Shown here: one piece after another, positions 45,993 to 54,109 of the stretch | Numbering within the stretch: the stretch's first letter is position 1 | Layout: every line of letters begins with the position of its first letter | Assembly (NCBI RefSeq): GCF_014200305.1 | Contig: NZ_JACHBL010000001.1 | Location: forward strand, 1,798,001 to 1,862,000 | Origin: Neomicrococcus lactis | Lineage (GTDB): Bacteria > Actinomycetota > Actinomycetes > Actinomycetales > Micrococcaceae | DNA length: 64,000 bases | Reading direction: 5' to 3' | Notes under the pieces: model-generated | Seen by the model: only the letters and a program-made list of their open reading frames with translations | The model's database searches: none | Told to the model about the DNA's origin: nothing | Made by a program: the position numbers and the translations under genes

Positions 45993-46619
45993 TCAGCCTT
46001 TGAGTTGGAGAAGCAACAGCGCTTCGATGCCAGCGCCTGCGATGATGAGAAGAACTGCGGCACCGAGAATCGCGAGGGAGCCGGTAACGCCGCGGAGAAA
46101 TTGTTGCAGGATGGAGATTTGAGGACGACGACGCAGCATCAGTAGCGCTGTCGGGTACATTCCCGCGACACCCGCTAAGACGCAGCCAGCGAATTCCAGC
46201 GGGACATAAAGCCATACGGCGGATGCGAGTTGCTCGAGTCCGATGGCCAAAACTCCGATCTTTGCGGTTGCGCCGACGTAGAGTCCCAGCACCGGGAGCA
46301 TGATCGCGGACGCTATACCGCCGGTTGCGACGCCGGCGTATAACAACAGAGCGGCTGACAAGTTCCGACCCAAGATAGACCAAAAGTTCCATAGCTCGGT
46401 CGCAGGTGCGGAGTCTTGCCCCGCGAGAAAAGCACCCAAACTTTGGAAACCTATGAGTAGCCCAGCCGCAAAGAGCGTCAGTGCTACCAGCGATGAAACC
46501 AGCAGTGTCCTCATGTCCACGAACCGCCGACGAGTCGAGCGATTCTTCGTGATCTTGGAGGGTGCGAGGGATGTGCTTCGCGGGAGTTCAGACGATGGCG
46601 TTGCGGCAGGGCTACTCAT
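45993..46619 (-). CDS. SpoIIM/DUF95-family membrane protein (circular bacteriocin biosynthesis), locus B
   Basis: A 208-residue membrane protein with about five hydrophobic segments. SpoIIM/DUF95 features are clear: FWSILGRNLSAALLLYAGV, the Gly/Pro turn ASAIMLPVLGLYVGA, and WLYVPLEFAGCVLAGVAGM with the membrane Pro-x-Glu. This is the hallmark protein of circular bacteriocin loci. It starts 32 nt after the precursor stop (GGAG 7 nt before the ATG at 46619), directly in the position of CirB/As-48B. It is longer than the locus A version because of a polar 35-residue N-terminus. Confidence 0.82.
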   Translation of the reverse strand: MSSPAATPSSELPRSTSLAPSKITKNRSTRRRFVDMRTLLVSSLVALTLFAAGLLIGFQSLGAFLAGQDSAPATELWNFWSILGRNLSAALLLYAGVATGGIASAIMLPVLGLYVGATAKIGVLAIGLEQLASAVWLYVPLEFAGCVLAGVAGMYPTALLMLRRRPQISILQQFLRGVTGSLAILGAAVLLIIAGAGIEALLLLQLKG

Positions 46620-46651
46620 ATCAAGCTCCGATGATGAAGTGAGAAATTGGC

Positions 46652-46924
46652 TTAGGCGACTGCGATGGCACTGCCCTTGCGAAGGATGTACCAGCGGATG
46701 GTGGCGACAAGCGCACTACCGACGCCAAAACCGAACGCTGCACCGACGAGCGTGAGAGCCAAGCCGCCCACCTGAACTGCGTTGACAATTTGCGACGCAG
46801 CTGCGTACGAGATTCCGAGGGAGCCTGCAATCCAGGCGATGGCGACGCCACCGATGACCAAGCCCACCGTTGCGATTGAGATTGCCGCTGCAGCGGCACC
46901 CTTTTCCTTGAGAGAGAATTTCAT
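46652..46924 (-). CDS. Circular-bacteriocin precursor B (circularin/uberolysin type), 90 aa
   Basis: A 90-residue precursor. The ATG at 46924 has GGAAAG upstream. After a 30-residue leader (MKFSLKEKGAAAAAIS.. to ..VAIA), the mature part starts around WIAGSLGISYAAASQIVNAV. This lines up with circularin A (VAGALGVQTAAATTIVNV) and uberolysin. It continues as Ala/Gly/Val-rich helices and ends with a basic aromatic segment IRWYILRKGSAIAVA. A mature size of about 59-60 residues is close to garvicin ML (60). No cysteines are present, as expected for this class. Head-to-tail cyclisation is inferred from family. Confidence 0.82.
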   Translation of the reverse strand: MKFSLKEKGAAAAAISIATVGLVIGGVAIAWIAGSLGISYAAASQIVNAVQVGGLALTLVGAAFGFGVGSALVATIRWYILRKGSAIAVA

Positions 46925-46941
46925 GTTCTTTCCGTTCCTAT

Positions 46942-46974
46942 GTTGTAGTTACCGGTTTGCCCCGGTACTACAAC
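46942..46974 (-). promoter_or_regulatory. Inverted repeat in the 5' leader of precursor B
   Basis: GTTGTAGTTACCGG (46942-46955) and CCGGTACTACAAC (46962-46974) pair with a single bulged base and a 6-nt loop. It lies 18 nt upstream of the precursor B start codon, in the probable 5' leader. It may stabilise the mRNA or bind a regulator. Confidence 0.6.
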
Positions 46975-47004
46975 GCTATTTTTTGAAACGGTCTGCTCAC
47001 ATCG

Positions 47005-47020
47005 TCTATTAGTCGCTAAT
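47005..47020 (-). promoter_or_regulatory. Shared promoter element upstream of precursor B
   Basis: TCTATT-AGTCG-CTAAT includes the perfect palindrome ATTAGTCGCTAAT (47008-47020). It is 81 nt upstream of the precursor B start; locus A has a related element 88 nt upstream of its precursor. It is a candidate binding site for the adjacent response regulator. Confidence 0.45.
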
Positions 47021-47087
47021 CTGCGCAGAACTCATTGGACCTCTGTCTATATACTGAGGAGCACTCACGGCGAGCGCTGCTCAAACG

Positions 47088-47744
47088 TCACAAATCGATG
47101 AGTCCAGCCCGAGTCGCTGCGACAACCAGTTGGACACGGTTTTGAACACCGAATTTCATCATCATGCGCCCGATGTGTGCCTTAACAGTCGCTTCGGTCA
47201 CGAACAGCTGAGCACCGATGTCCTTGTTACTGAGTCCGGTCCCGACGGCTGTAAGTACTTCTTGCTCGCGGCTGGTGAGCGGTTCTAGCAAATCGTCGGT
47301 TCGCAGCTTCTTAGCAGGAGCCTCCAACGCTGATTGGACAAGAACTTTCGCAACGGCCGGGCTCACGGTCATCATGCCCTGATGGGCTTGTCGCACTGCT
47401 TCAGCCACCTCGTGAGGTTTGGAATCCTTGACAATGAACCCCTGGACTCCCGCACCAAAAGCTGGCACGACGTACTCGTCCGTTGCAAAAGTGGTAATGG
47501 CCACGACGGCCGGTCGATGATCGCTTGCGAGGATTCTCTGGGTTGCTTCGACGCCGTCCATGCGGGGCATCTGCATGTCCATTAAGACGACGTCCGGTTG
47601 CAGCTCTGCAGTCCGAGCTATCGCTTCGACGCCATCTTTGGCAGATCCCACGCTCTCGAGATCGTCGGTGGAATTTATGAAGTGCTGGAGCGCTTGACTC
47701 ATGAGTTCGTGGTCGTCAACGACCAGCACTTTGATCTTTGTCAT
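47088..47744 (-). CDS. LuxR/NarL-family response regulator
   Basis: A 218-residue response regulator. The receiver domain has VLVVDDHELMS, the phospho-acceptor Asp in VVLMDMQMPRMDG (near residue 55) and the conserved Lys in FIVKDSKP. The C-terminal helix-turn-helix reads LTSREQEVLTAVGTGLSNKD and VTEATVKAHIGRMMMKFGVQ. The ATG at 47744 has GGAGGG 7 nt upstream; GTG at 47747 is the alternative. It lies just upstream of the precursor B gene on the same strand and opposite the histidine kinase, so it probably controls locus B. Confidence 0.93.
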   Translation of the reverse strand: MTKIKVLVVDDHELMSQALQHFINSTDDLESVGSAKDGVEAIARTAELQPDVVLMDMQMPRMDGVEATQRILASDHRPAVVAITTFATDEYVVPAFGAGVQGFIVKDSKPHEVAEAVRQAHQGMMTVSPAVAKVLVQSALEAPAKKLRTDDLLEPLTSREQEVLTAVGTGLSNKDIGAQLFVTEATVKAHIGRMMMKFGVQNRVQLVVAATRAGLIDL

Positions 47745-47775
47745 CACGGTTCCCTCCGAAAAGTCCTAAGAAGAG

Positions 47776-47817
47776 AATAGACTATCGATCGTACAAAAGT
47801 AGACTTTGGTCTCTACT
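47776..47817. promoter_or_regulatory. Regulator-to-peptide intergenic region with inverted repeat
   Basis: The gap between the divergent response regulator and peptide gene holds AATAGAC (47776-47782), a sequence also seen in the precursor B promoter (complement), and the inverted repeat AGTAGA-N8-TCTACT (47798-47817). It is a candidate divergent promoter and autoregulatory site. Confidence 0.35.
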
Positions 47818-47883
47818 CAATGACGCTCTAACACCGGAACAATTATTCAAGTGATCGGGAATAACTACTAGGGAGTCACATCA

Positions 47884-48003
47884 ATGAACATCATTCACTC
47901 GTCGCTGACTTTGCTTGCTATCGCCGTATTCGAAGAAGTGGCCCGCCCAGACGGCTTCTACTCGGAAATCATCAAGATCAAGTGCTATTTGTTCGGTTGC
48001 TAG
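47884..48003 (+). CDS. 39-aa peptide ending in CYLFGC, candidate signalling pheromone
   Basis: A short ORF with a good ribosome site (AGGGAG 8 nt before the ATG) and a TAG stop. It lies in the gap between the divergent response regulator and the histidine kinase, 35 nt before the kinase on the same strand. The N-terminal half (MNIIHSSLTLLAIAVF) is an amphipathic, hydrophobic helix; the middle (EEVARPDGFYSEIIKIK) is charged; the end is CYLFGC with cysteines at positions 34 and 39, the last residue being Cys. This recalls cyclic peptide pheromone precursors, but there is no AgrB-like processing enzyme nearby and AgrD-type acidic tail is absent. Function is inferred. Confidence 0.6.
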   Translation: MNIIHSSLTLLAIAVFEEVARPDGFYSEIIKIKCYLFGC

Positions 48004-48038
48004 CTCGCACCGGTGCATCGCTCGATAGTCTTTAAGGT

Positions 48039-49247
48039 ATGAAGGGCAGCCGCGTCGAGAATTACTTCACAACAAGTCCGCTACCTATTTGGTGGCGGAC
48101 GATTGTGTTGTTAGTTGCGTCGTGGTCCCTTATTACCGATGTGCCGTGGCTGCTGTCCCAGCATGGCGTCGTGGGAACCGGACAAACCGCGTTCGCAGTG
48201 GCGGCGCTCGTATTGCTGAGCATTGGCCCCTTCATCGCCACCTTCAAGGCCTGGCTCGGAGCCGCACTGACGATTGTTGCCGCGCTCTCCGAAATCAACG
48301 GCGACGTCTCGCCAGCCCTGCTGTTCTTGTTCGCACTTGTCATCGTCTGCGCCTTCACGGCCACTGAACAACTGAGCCTGATCGTCGCCATCACCACGGT
48401 GGTATGGATGATCATCAATGCCATCCTTACTCCGGCCGAGCTCGTCGGCGTCCCGCTCTTCGCGGTTGCTCTGACGTGTTCTGTGTACGCGGTCATCATT
48501 TGGGGCAAACGCCAAAAGTCCAGGGCGGAAGACATCGCTCGAGACCGAGCCAAAGGTGAGCAAATGCATCAGAGTGCGCTCATGAGCGAGCGAAAACTGA
48601 TCGCTCGAGACCTCCACGATGTCATCGCCCACGACATCACTATTGTCGCATTGCAGGCCGACATGGCCATGACATCGAAGGATCATGAACAAAGCGCGGC
48701 GAGCCTGAACATCATTTCCCAAGCAGCACACCGCGCACTCGACGACCTTCGCTCCATGATGCGCGTGCTGACCCCGACACTCGGCGACGTCTCCGAACAG
48801 GCCCCAGACGCGACCTTGAAAACCTTCATGTCAGAGGCCGAACTGACCCTCGCAAACCTGCGCTTCAACGTTTCCCTTGAAGCCCCAGAGAATTACCCAG
48901 CAACCACCAGCGATCGAGGGCTCTCGCCCTTCGTGCGCGAAGCCACGAGCAATATCCTCTCGCACGCGCGCCCTGGTGCCACCGTGGAACTGTCCTACGG
49001 CGCAACGGAGGATAGCGTGTGGTGTCGCTTCGCCAACGAATACTCGGCGGGTTCCACAGAACCGGACCACGACGCTCAACAATCGGACTCGAGCGCCAGC
49101 CGACCACGGATCCCGTCGAGCGGATTTGGTCGGGGATTTATGAGGGAACGTATTGAACGACTCGGCGGCACCGTCTCCATGGGCCCCGACGCTTCCAGGC
49201 AACGCTGGGTGGTCCACGCCGAAGTGCCGCGCATATCACCGCCATAA
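48039..49247 (+). CDS. Sensor histidine kinase (HisKA_3 type)
   Basis: A 402-residue sensor kinase of the NarL/LuxR-partner class. About six membrane segments occupy the first 170 residues, with no large extracytoplasmic domain, as in kinases that sense peptides or membrane stress. The dimerisation domain has RKLIARDLHDVIAHDITIVA with the phospho-accepting His near residue 192. The ATPase domain has REATSNILSHARPG and GFGRGFMRERIERLGG. It should pair with the response regulator opposite. The ATG at 48039 has AAGG too close for an ideal ribosome site, so it may depend on upstream translation of the peptide gene. Confidence 0.9.
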   Translation: MKGSRVENYFTTSPLPIWWRTIVLLVASWSLITDVPWLLSQHGVVGTGQTAFAVAALVLLSIGPFIATFKAWLGAALTIVAALSEINGDVSPALLFLFALVIVCAFTATEQLSLIVAITTVVWMIINAILTPAELVGVPLFAVALTCSVYAVIIWGKRQKSRAEDIARDRAKGEQMHQSALMSERKLIARDLHDVIAHDITIVALQADMAMTSKDHEQSAASLNIISQAAHRALDDLRSMMRVLTPTLGDVSEQAPDATLKTFMSEAELTLANLRFNVSLEAPENYPATTSDRGLSPFVREATSNILSHARPGATVELSYGATEDSVWCRFANEYSAGSTEPDHDAQQSDSSASRPRIPSSGFGRGFMRERIERLGGTVSMGPDASRQRWVVHAEVPRISPP

Positions 49248-49369
49248 AAGGTACAACCACTATTCAACCCCGTTAGAATGAGGGGGCAAGCTCGCGGAGC
49301 GCCTATTGGCGTGAGACGGCAATCTCCCGCGTGCACACCCTCATCTCAAGAGCTCACAGGAGAATACGG

Positions 49370-49618
49370 ATGCCTCGCATCATTGTGGACGTCATGCCCA
49401 AGCCCGAAATTCTTGACCCTCAGGGCAAGGCGATTGTTGGCGCCCTCCCCCGGCTCGGATTCGACGCCTTCAGCTCAGTTCGTCAGGGCAAGCGCTTTGA
49501 ACTGACCGTAGACGGAGAAGTCACCGAAGCCATCTTGGCGCAGGCAAAGGAAGCAGCAGCGACGCTCCTGTCCAACCCTGTCATTGAAGACGTCGTCAAC
49601 GTTGAGGTGCAGGACTAA
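49370..49618 (+). CDS. purS: Phosphoribosylformylglycinamidine synthase subunit PurS
   Basis: An 82-residue PurS, which bridges PurL and PurQ in the complex making formylglycinamidine ribonucleotide. It has the typical [18 protein letters not shown] start and ends [12 protein letters not shown]. The ATG at 49370 has AGGAG upstream. It is the first gene of the purSQL operon and starts 123 nt after the histidine kinase gene. Length is standard. Confidence 0.96.
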   Translation: MPRIIVDVMPKPEILDPQGKAIVGALPRLGFDAFSSVRQGKRFELTVDGEVTEAILAQAKEAAATLLSNPVIEDVVNVEVQD

Positions 49619-49619
49619 C

Positions 49620-50381
49620 GTGGCCGAGCTCCCTCTCATTGGTAATTACAGCGATCCGGAGCAAACGCTGAGCGACGCCCGCATTGGCGTTGTCACGTTC
49701 CCCGGCACCCTCGATGACCGCGACGCCGCTCGCGCAGTCAAGCTTGCTGGTGCAACTCCGGTTTCCCTCTGGCACGGCGACGCCGACCTTCAGAACGTTG
49801 ACGCCGTGATCATCCCCGGCGGCTTCTCTTACGGCGACTACTTGCGCGCAGGCGCGATTGCTCGCTTCGCACCGATGATGTCCAAGATCATCGACGCCGC
49901 GAATTCGGACGCCAAGCTTCCCGTTTTGGGCATTTGCAACGGCTTCCAGATCCTCACCGAATCTCACTTGCTGCCAGGCTCCATGATCAAGAACGATCAC
50001 TTGAAGTTCATTTGCCGCGAGCAGGTCTTGACCGTTGAGAACAACACCACGGCGTGGACCAACGAGTATGCGCAAGGCGAGCAGATCGCCGTCGTGCTCA
50101 AAAATCAGGACGGCCAGTACGTAGCCGACGAAGCCACGCTCGATGCCCTCGAAGCTGAAGGCCGCGTCGTCGTGCGCTACGAAGGATGGAACCCCAACGG
50201 TTCCCGCCGTAACATCGCCGGAATCACCAACGAATTCGGCAACGTTGTGGGCCTCATGCCGCACCCTGAACACGCTGTGGAAGCCGGATTCGGTCCAGAC
50301 CACACGGGCACGGACGGCCTGCGCTTCTTCACGTCCGTTCTGACCAACCTCGTTAGCAAGACCGCCGGAGCCGCCAAGTGA
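49620..50381 (+). CDS. purQ: Phosphoribosylformylglycinamidine synthase subunit PurQ
   Basis: A 253-residue glutamine amidotransferase subunit. The catalytic Cys lies in [10 protein letters not shown] (near residue 105), and the Class I glutaminase His-Glu pair is in MPHPEHAVE. The N-terminus reads [16 protein letters not shown] and the oxyanion loop [13 protein letters not shown]. The GTG at 49620 is 1 nt past the purS stop; the first 20 residues extend beyond some homologues, so a later start is possible. It supplies ammonia to PurL. Confidence 0.95.
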   Translation: MAELPLIGNYSDPEQTLSDARIGVVTFPGTLDDRDAARAVKLAGATPVSLWHGDADLQNVDAVIIPGGFSYGDYLRAGAIARFAPMMSKIIDAANSDAKLPVLGICNGFQILTESHLLPGSMIKNDHLKFICREQVLTVENNTTAWTNEYAQGEQIAVVLKNQDGQYVADEATLDALEAEGRVVVRYEGWNPNGSRRNIAGITNEFGNVVGLMPHPEHAVEAGFGPDHTGTDGLRFFTSVLTNLVSKTAGAAK

Positions 50382-52675
50382 CCTCCTTCAATATCGATAC
50401 CGTCGAGAACGCTGCCGCGACCCCAGACGTTGACTTGCCATGGGCCGAACTAGGCCTCAAGCAGAACGAATACGACGAGATCGTGAAGCTCCTCGGGCGC
50501 CGTCCAACGGCCGCCGAGCTCGCGATGTACTCCGTCATGTGGTCCGAGCACTGCTCCTACAAGTCCTCCAAGGTGCACTTGCGCCAGTTCGGTGACAAGG
50601 TCACCGACGAAATGAAGAAGGACATGCTCGTGGGCATCGGCGAAAACGCCGGCGTGACCAACTTGGGCGATGGCTGGGCCGTGACGTTCAAGGTGGAATC
50701 CCACAACCACCCTTCCTTCGTGGAGCCTTACCAGGGCGCTGCCACGGGCATCGGCGGCATTGTCCGCGACATCATCTCGATGGGTGCACGTCCGGTTGCT
50801 GTCATGGATCCACTGCGTTTCGGCGCGATTGATCACCCAGATACCGCTCGTTTGGTACACGGCATTGTGTCCGGCATCGGCGGCTACGGTAACTCGCTGG
50901 GTCTGCCGAACATCGGCGGCGAAGTGGTCTTCGATTCCGTGTACCAGGCAAACCCCCTCGTGAATGCTCTTGCCGTTGGCGTCATGCGCCACGAGGACAT
51001 CCGCTTGGCCAACGCTTCCGGCGTGGGCAACAAGGTAGTGCTCTTCGGCGCACGCACGGGCGGCGACGGCATCGGCGGCGCATCCGTGCTGGCTTCCGAG
51101 TCCTTCGACGATTCCAAGCCATCCAAGCGCCCAGCCGTTCAGGTAGGCGACCCCTTCGCAGAGAAGGTGCTCATCGAGTGCTGCCTCGAGCTCTTCAAGA
51201 ACTCCCTTGTTGAAGGTATTCAGGACCTCGGCGCTGCCGGTATTTCTTGCGCTACCTCGGAGCTGGCCTCCAACGGTGACGGCGGCATGGACATCGAGCT
51301 AACCTCGGTGCTTTTGCGCGATCCAACCCTGACGCCAGGCGAAATCCTGATGTCAGAGTCCCAAGAGCGCATGATGGCCGTGGTCTCCCCTGAGAACATC
51401 GAAGCCTTCGAAGCCGTCATGGACAAGTGGGCTGTTGAGTACTCCTGGTTGGGCGAAGTCACGGACACTGGCCGCTTGATCATCACGTGGGACGGCCAGA
51501 AAATTGTGGACGTTGACCCACGCACCGTGGCTCACGACGGCCCTGTCTACGAGCGCCCGTACCACCGCCCCGAGTGGCTGGACAAGGTGCAGGCTGACAC
51601 GTTCCGCTCCTCCGAGGCCGGCGCCAACTTGCCGTCCACGGGCGACGAGCTGCGTGCCGCAACGCTTGAACTCATGGCCTCCCCCAACATGTGCTCCAAG
51701 GCTTGGGTCACCAACCAGTACGACCGCTTCGTGGGTGGCAACACCGCTCTCGCGACGCCGGACGATGCCGGCGTGATCCGCGTGGACGAAGAAACCGGCA
51801 TGGGCGTTGCACTCTCCACCGACTGCAACGGTCGCTACGCCTACCTCGATCCATACACGGGCGCACAGTTGGCACTCGCCGAGTCCTACCGCAACGTGGC
51901 CACCACGGGTGCCATCCCGATGGCTGTCACGGACTGCTTGAACTTCGGCTCCCCGGAGGATCCCGAGGTCATGTGGCAGTTCGCGGAGTCCGTGCGCGGC
52001 CTCTCCGACGCTTGCTTGGAACTCTCCGTTCCTGTCACCGGCGGCAACGTTTCGCTCTACAACCAGACCGGCACCACGCCGATCCACCCAACTCCAGTGG
52101 TGGGCGTGCTGGGCCGCTTCGATGACGTGGCTCGCCGCACTCCTTCCGGATGGCGCGAGAACGCTGACGGCCAGGCCATCTACTTGCTCGGCGTCACGCT
52201 CGACGAGTTGGACGGCTCCGAGTTCGCGAATCTTCGCGGCCACTTGGGCGGTCTTCCACCGAAGGTCGATTTGGCAGCTGAGAAGCTCTTGGGCGAACTG
52301 TTGGTCAACGCTTCGCGCGACGGCATGATCGACTCCGCTCACGACGTGTCCGAGGGTGGCCTCGTTGCGGCGCTTTCTGACATGGTCTTGCGCTACGGAG
52401 TGGGCGCCCGCGTGGCGATCGAAGACTTGTGCTTGCGCGATGGCGTGGACGCGTTCACCGCGCTCTTCTCCGAGTCGCAGGCTCGCGCGATCGTCGCCGT
52501 GCCACGTTCCGAAGAGGTCCGCTTCAACGACATGACCAGCGCGCGCCGCTTCCCAGTGGTTCGCTTGGGCATCGTTGACGCTGAGTCCGGCGCACTCGAT
52601 ATCCAGGGCCAGTTCACGCTGCCAATCGAGGAATTGCGCGAAGCTCACGAAGGCACCATGCCGAAGTACTTCTAA
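50378..52675 (+). CDS. purL: Phosphoribosylformylglycinamidine synthase subunit PurL
   Basis: A 765-residue PurL of the short Gram-positive type that works with PurS and PurQ. Features include [44 protein letters not shown] and [14 protein letters not shown], with repeats of the AIR-synthase fold and the second half including [20 protein letters not shown]. Its start overlaps the purQ stop by 4 nt (GTGA). It carries out the ATP-dependent amide transfer on FGAR in purine synthesis. A long hairpin follows. Confidence 0.97.
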   Translation: MTSFNIDTVENAAATPDVDLPWAELGLKQNEYDEIVKLLGRRPTAAELAMYSVMWSEHCSYKSSKVHLRQFGDKVTDEMKKDMLVGIGENAGVTNLGDGWAVTFKVESHNHPSFVEPYQGAATGIGGIVRDIISMGARPVAVMDPLRFGAIDHPDTARLVHGIVSGIGGYGNSLGLPNIGGEVVFDSVYQANPLVNALAVGVMRHEDIRLANASGVGNKVVLFGARTGGDGIGGASVLASESFDDSKPSKRPAVQVGDPFAEKVLIECCLELFKNSLVEGIQDLGAAGISCATSELASNGDGGMDIELTSVLLRDPTLTPGEILMSESQERMMAVVSPENIEAFEAVMDKWAVEYSWLGEVTDTGRLIITWDGQKIVDVDPRTVAHDGPVYERPYHRPEWLDKVQADTFRSSEAGANLPSTGDELRAATLELMASPNMCSKAWVTNQYDRFVGGNTALATPDDAGVIRVDEETGMGVALSTDCNGRYAYLDPYTGAQLALAESYRNVATTGAIPMAVTDCLNFGSPEDPEVMWQFAESVRGLSDACLELSVPVTGGNVSLYNQTGTTPIHPTPVVGVLGRFDDVARRTPSGWRENADGQAIYLLGVTLDELDGSEFANLRGHLGGLPPKVDLAAEKLLGELLVNASRDGMIDSAHDVSEGGLVAALSDMVLRYGVGARVAIEDLCLRDGVDAFTALFSESQARAIVAVPRSEEVRFNDMTSARRFPVVRLGIVDAESGALDIQGQFTLPIEELREAHEGTMPKYF

Positions 52676-52686
52676 CCCGGATTACG

Positions 52687-52732
52687 ACGACGCCGCCGCG
52701 GCTTGCGAATTAACGCAAGCGGGCGGCGTCGT
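52687..52732 (+). terminator. Terminator after purL (TACGACG repeat hairpin)
   Basis: ACGACGCCGCC (52687-52697) and GGCGGCGTCGT (52722-52732) pair, with an inner stem GCTTGCG / CGCAAGC. A short T-run (ACTTTAAAA) follows. The outer arms belong to the TACGACG-type repeat. Confidence 0.75.
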
Positions 52733-52760
52733 ACTTTAAAAGCTGTGCAAGTATTTCCCT

Positions 52761-53531
52761 ATGTCCATCCCGTCATCCCCGATTGAATCCGTAGACCGGG
52801 CACTGCTGTTGATCCTTCTCATGAAGGAAAGCGGTCCGATCTCGGTCAAGAGTGCCTCCGAGCATTTGGGGGTGGCGCCGTCGACCGCGCACCGATTGCT
52901 CAACGCCTTGATGCACCGCGGTTTTGCGGCACAGGATCATGAGCGGCGGTATCGGTTGGGGCCGGCTCTCGTGGAGCGGCACAGCGAGCGGTACACCCTC
53001 CAAGCGCTGCGACAGTCTGCCCGGTCCGCGCTGATGGTGCTGTCTCAGGAAGTCGGCGAGACCGTTCAGCTCATGGTGCTCACCGAGTGCAATATCCAGT
53101 TCATTGACGGCATCGAGTCCACCAAAACACTGCGCGTGGGCATGCGTGTGGGTGACAAGATGCCGGCGTTTGTTTCTGCGGGTGGCAAAGCGATTCTGGC
53201 GCTCTTCTCCAATGCTGAGCTGGAGGATCTGTACCGGCAGGGCATCCCCGCGTGGCCGACGAGCAGCATCGATAGCCTCAAAACGCTCAAGCGCGAGATG
53301 ACCAAGGTTCGTCTTGCTGAGTTTGGGTCCAATTTCGAGGAAATGGAGGAGGGTGTTGTTGGTCTTGGTGTCGCTGTGACTGACCCGGATGGCCGTCCAG
53401 TCGCCGCCATCACCACGGCCACACCGAGTATTCGATTTGATCGGAACAACATTCCGTCTCATGTTGTTGCTTTGCAAACAGCGGCCGCCGCCATCTCTGA
53501 AGAACTCCAAGAACTTCAACAAGCGCAGTAG
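52761..53531 (+). CDS. IclR-family transcription regulator
   Basis: A 256-residue IclR-type regulator. The N-terminal winged helix (SVKSASEHLGVAPSTAHRLL, residues about 29-48) is followed by HRGFAAQDHERRYRLGPALV. The C-terminal effector domain includes ETVQLMVLTECNIQFIDGIES, VGDKMPAFVSAGGKAILA and GLGVAVTDPDGRPVAAIT. The ATG at 52761 lacks a ribosome site and may be leaderless. No metabolic genes lie next to it, so its targets are unknown. Confidence 0.9.
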   Translation: MSIPSSPIESVDRALLLILLMKESGPISVKSASEHLGVAPSTAHRLLNALMHRGFAAQDHERRYRLGPALVERHSERYTLQALRQSARSALMVLSQEVGETVQLMVLTECNIQFIDGIESTKTLRVGMRVGDKMPAFVSAGGKAILALFSNAELEDLYRQGIPAWPTSSIDSLKTLKREMTKVRLAEFGSNFEEMEEGVVGLGVAVTDPDGRPVAAITTATPSIRFDRNNIPSHVVALQTAAAAISEELQELQQAQ

Positions 53532-53571
53532 GTCTCACTTCGGTATGTAGGCCTTCGCTGGCGACATAGAA

Positions 53572-53606
53572 AAACCCCGGCGCCGAGTGAACGGACGCCG
53601 GGGTTT
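53572..53606. terminator. Bidirectional terminator
   Basis: AAACCCCGGCG (53572-53582) pairs perfectly with CGCCGGGGTTT (53596-53606). It separates the IclR gene from the convergent small basic protein gene. Confidence 0.88.
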
Positions 53607-53616
53607 AGGCTAATTT

Positions 53617-53766
53617 TTACTGGTGCCGTTGACGAGCAGCCTTGCTGGTCTCAATCAATGGCGTGCTAGCGATATTGCTAGCCTTCGCGCGCTTCTCTGC
53701 ACGCTTCTGCTTGATGGTCTTGCCAACTTTCTTAGCTTGGTGTTTACCAGGATCCTTGATGGGCAT
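53617..53766 (-). CDS. Small basic protein, 49 aa
   Basis: A 49-residue, Lys/Arg-rich protein, MPIKDPGKHQAKKVGKTIKQ followed by KRAEKRAKASNIAS and a polar end. The ATG at 53766 has AAGGAGG 8 nt upstream, which strongly supports translation. It is predicted to be helical and highly cationic, so nucleic-acid binding is plausible, but no family is recognised. The longer frame from 53799 overlaps the ribosome site. Confidence 0.75.
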   Translation of the reverse strand: MPIKDPGKHQAKKVGKTIKQKRAEKRAKASNIASTPLIETSKAARQRHQ

Positions 53767-54109
53767 AACAACGCCTCCTTGACTGAACGGGGGTCCCATC
53801 GGAAGAGGGTTACTACCCCGTCGCCGAAGTCTACGCCCAATGTGACCCAGATAATAGAGGTTGAGTCATATTTGCTGGTTAGGCCACGAGTTTGCTCAAA
53901 TATTCACACGTCTCAGGGCCTTCCCTGACTAGCTCGCACAATCATCCCTGAGATTCCCCCGAATCATACTTGCGCATGACCTCAAGCGGCCATGGCGTAC
54001 TTTACTGTTGATGCAGGCGGTCGGAAGCGAACGGGCCGACCGCCCATTAATTTTGATGTTCGTCTTGAGTTGCTTCGCCCGCAGCCTTCAGCAATTTAGA
54101 GGAAAACTA
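53767..54109. other. Gene-free region upstream of the P-type ATPase
   Basis: About 340 bases without a supported gene. The ribosome site of the small basic gene lies at its left end and a GC-rich hairpin (54016-54044) lies towards the right. Otherwise nothing is recognised; a divergent promoter region is likely. Confidence 0.6.
54016..54044 (+). promoter_or_regulatory. Leader hairpin upstream of the P-type ATPase
   Basis: GGCGGTCGG (54016-54024) pairs with CCGACCGCC (54036-54044) with an 11-nt loop, followed by CATTAATTTTGATG. It lies 65 nt before the start codon. It could be an attenuator in the mRNA leader or the end of an unseen transcript. Confidence 0.5.

Noticed and set aside
47884-48003. 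Calling the CYLFGC peptide an AgrD
   Set aside because: No AgrB-type protease is present, the acidic C-terminal tail of AgrD is absent, and the kinase is HisKA_3 with a LuxR-type partner rather than AgrC/AgrA.
51353-52648. 431-codon minus-strand frame over purL
   Set aside because: purL on the plus strand is unambiguous.
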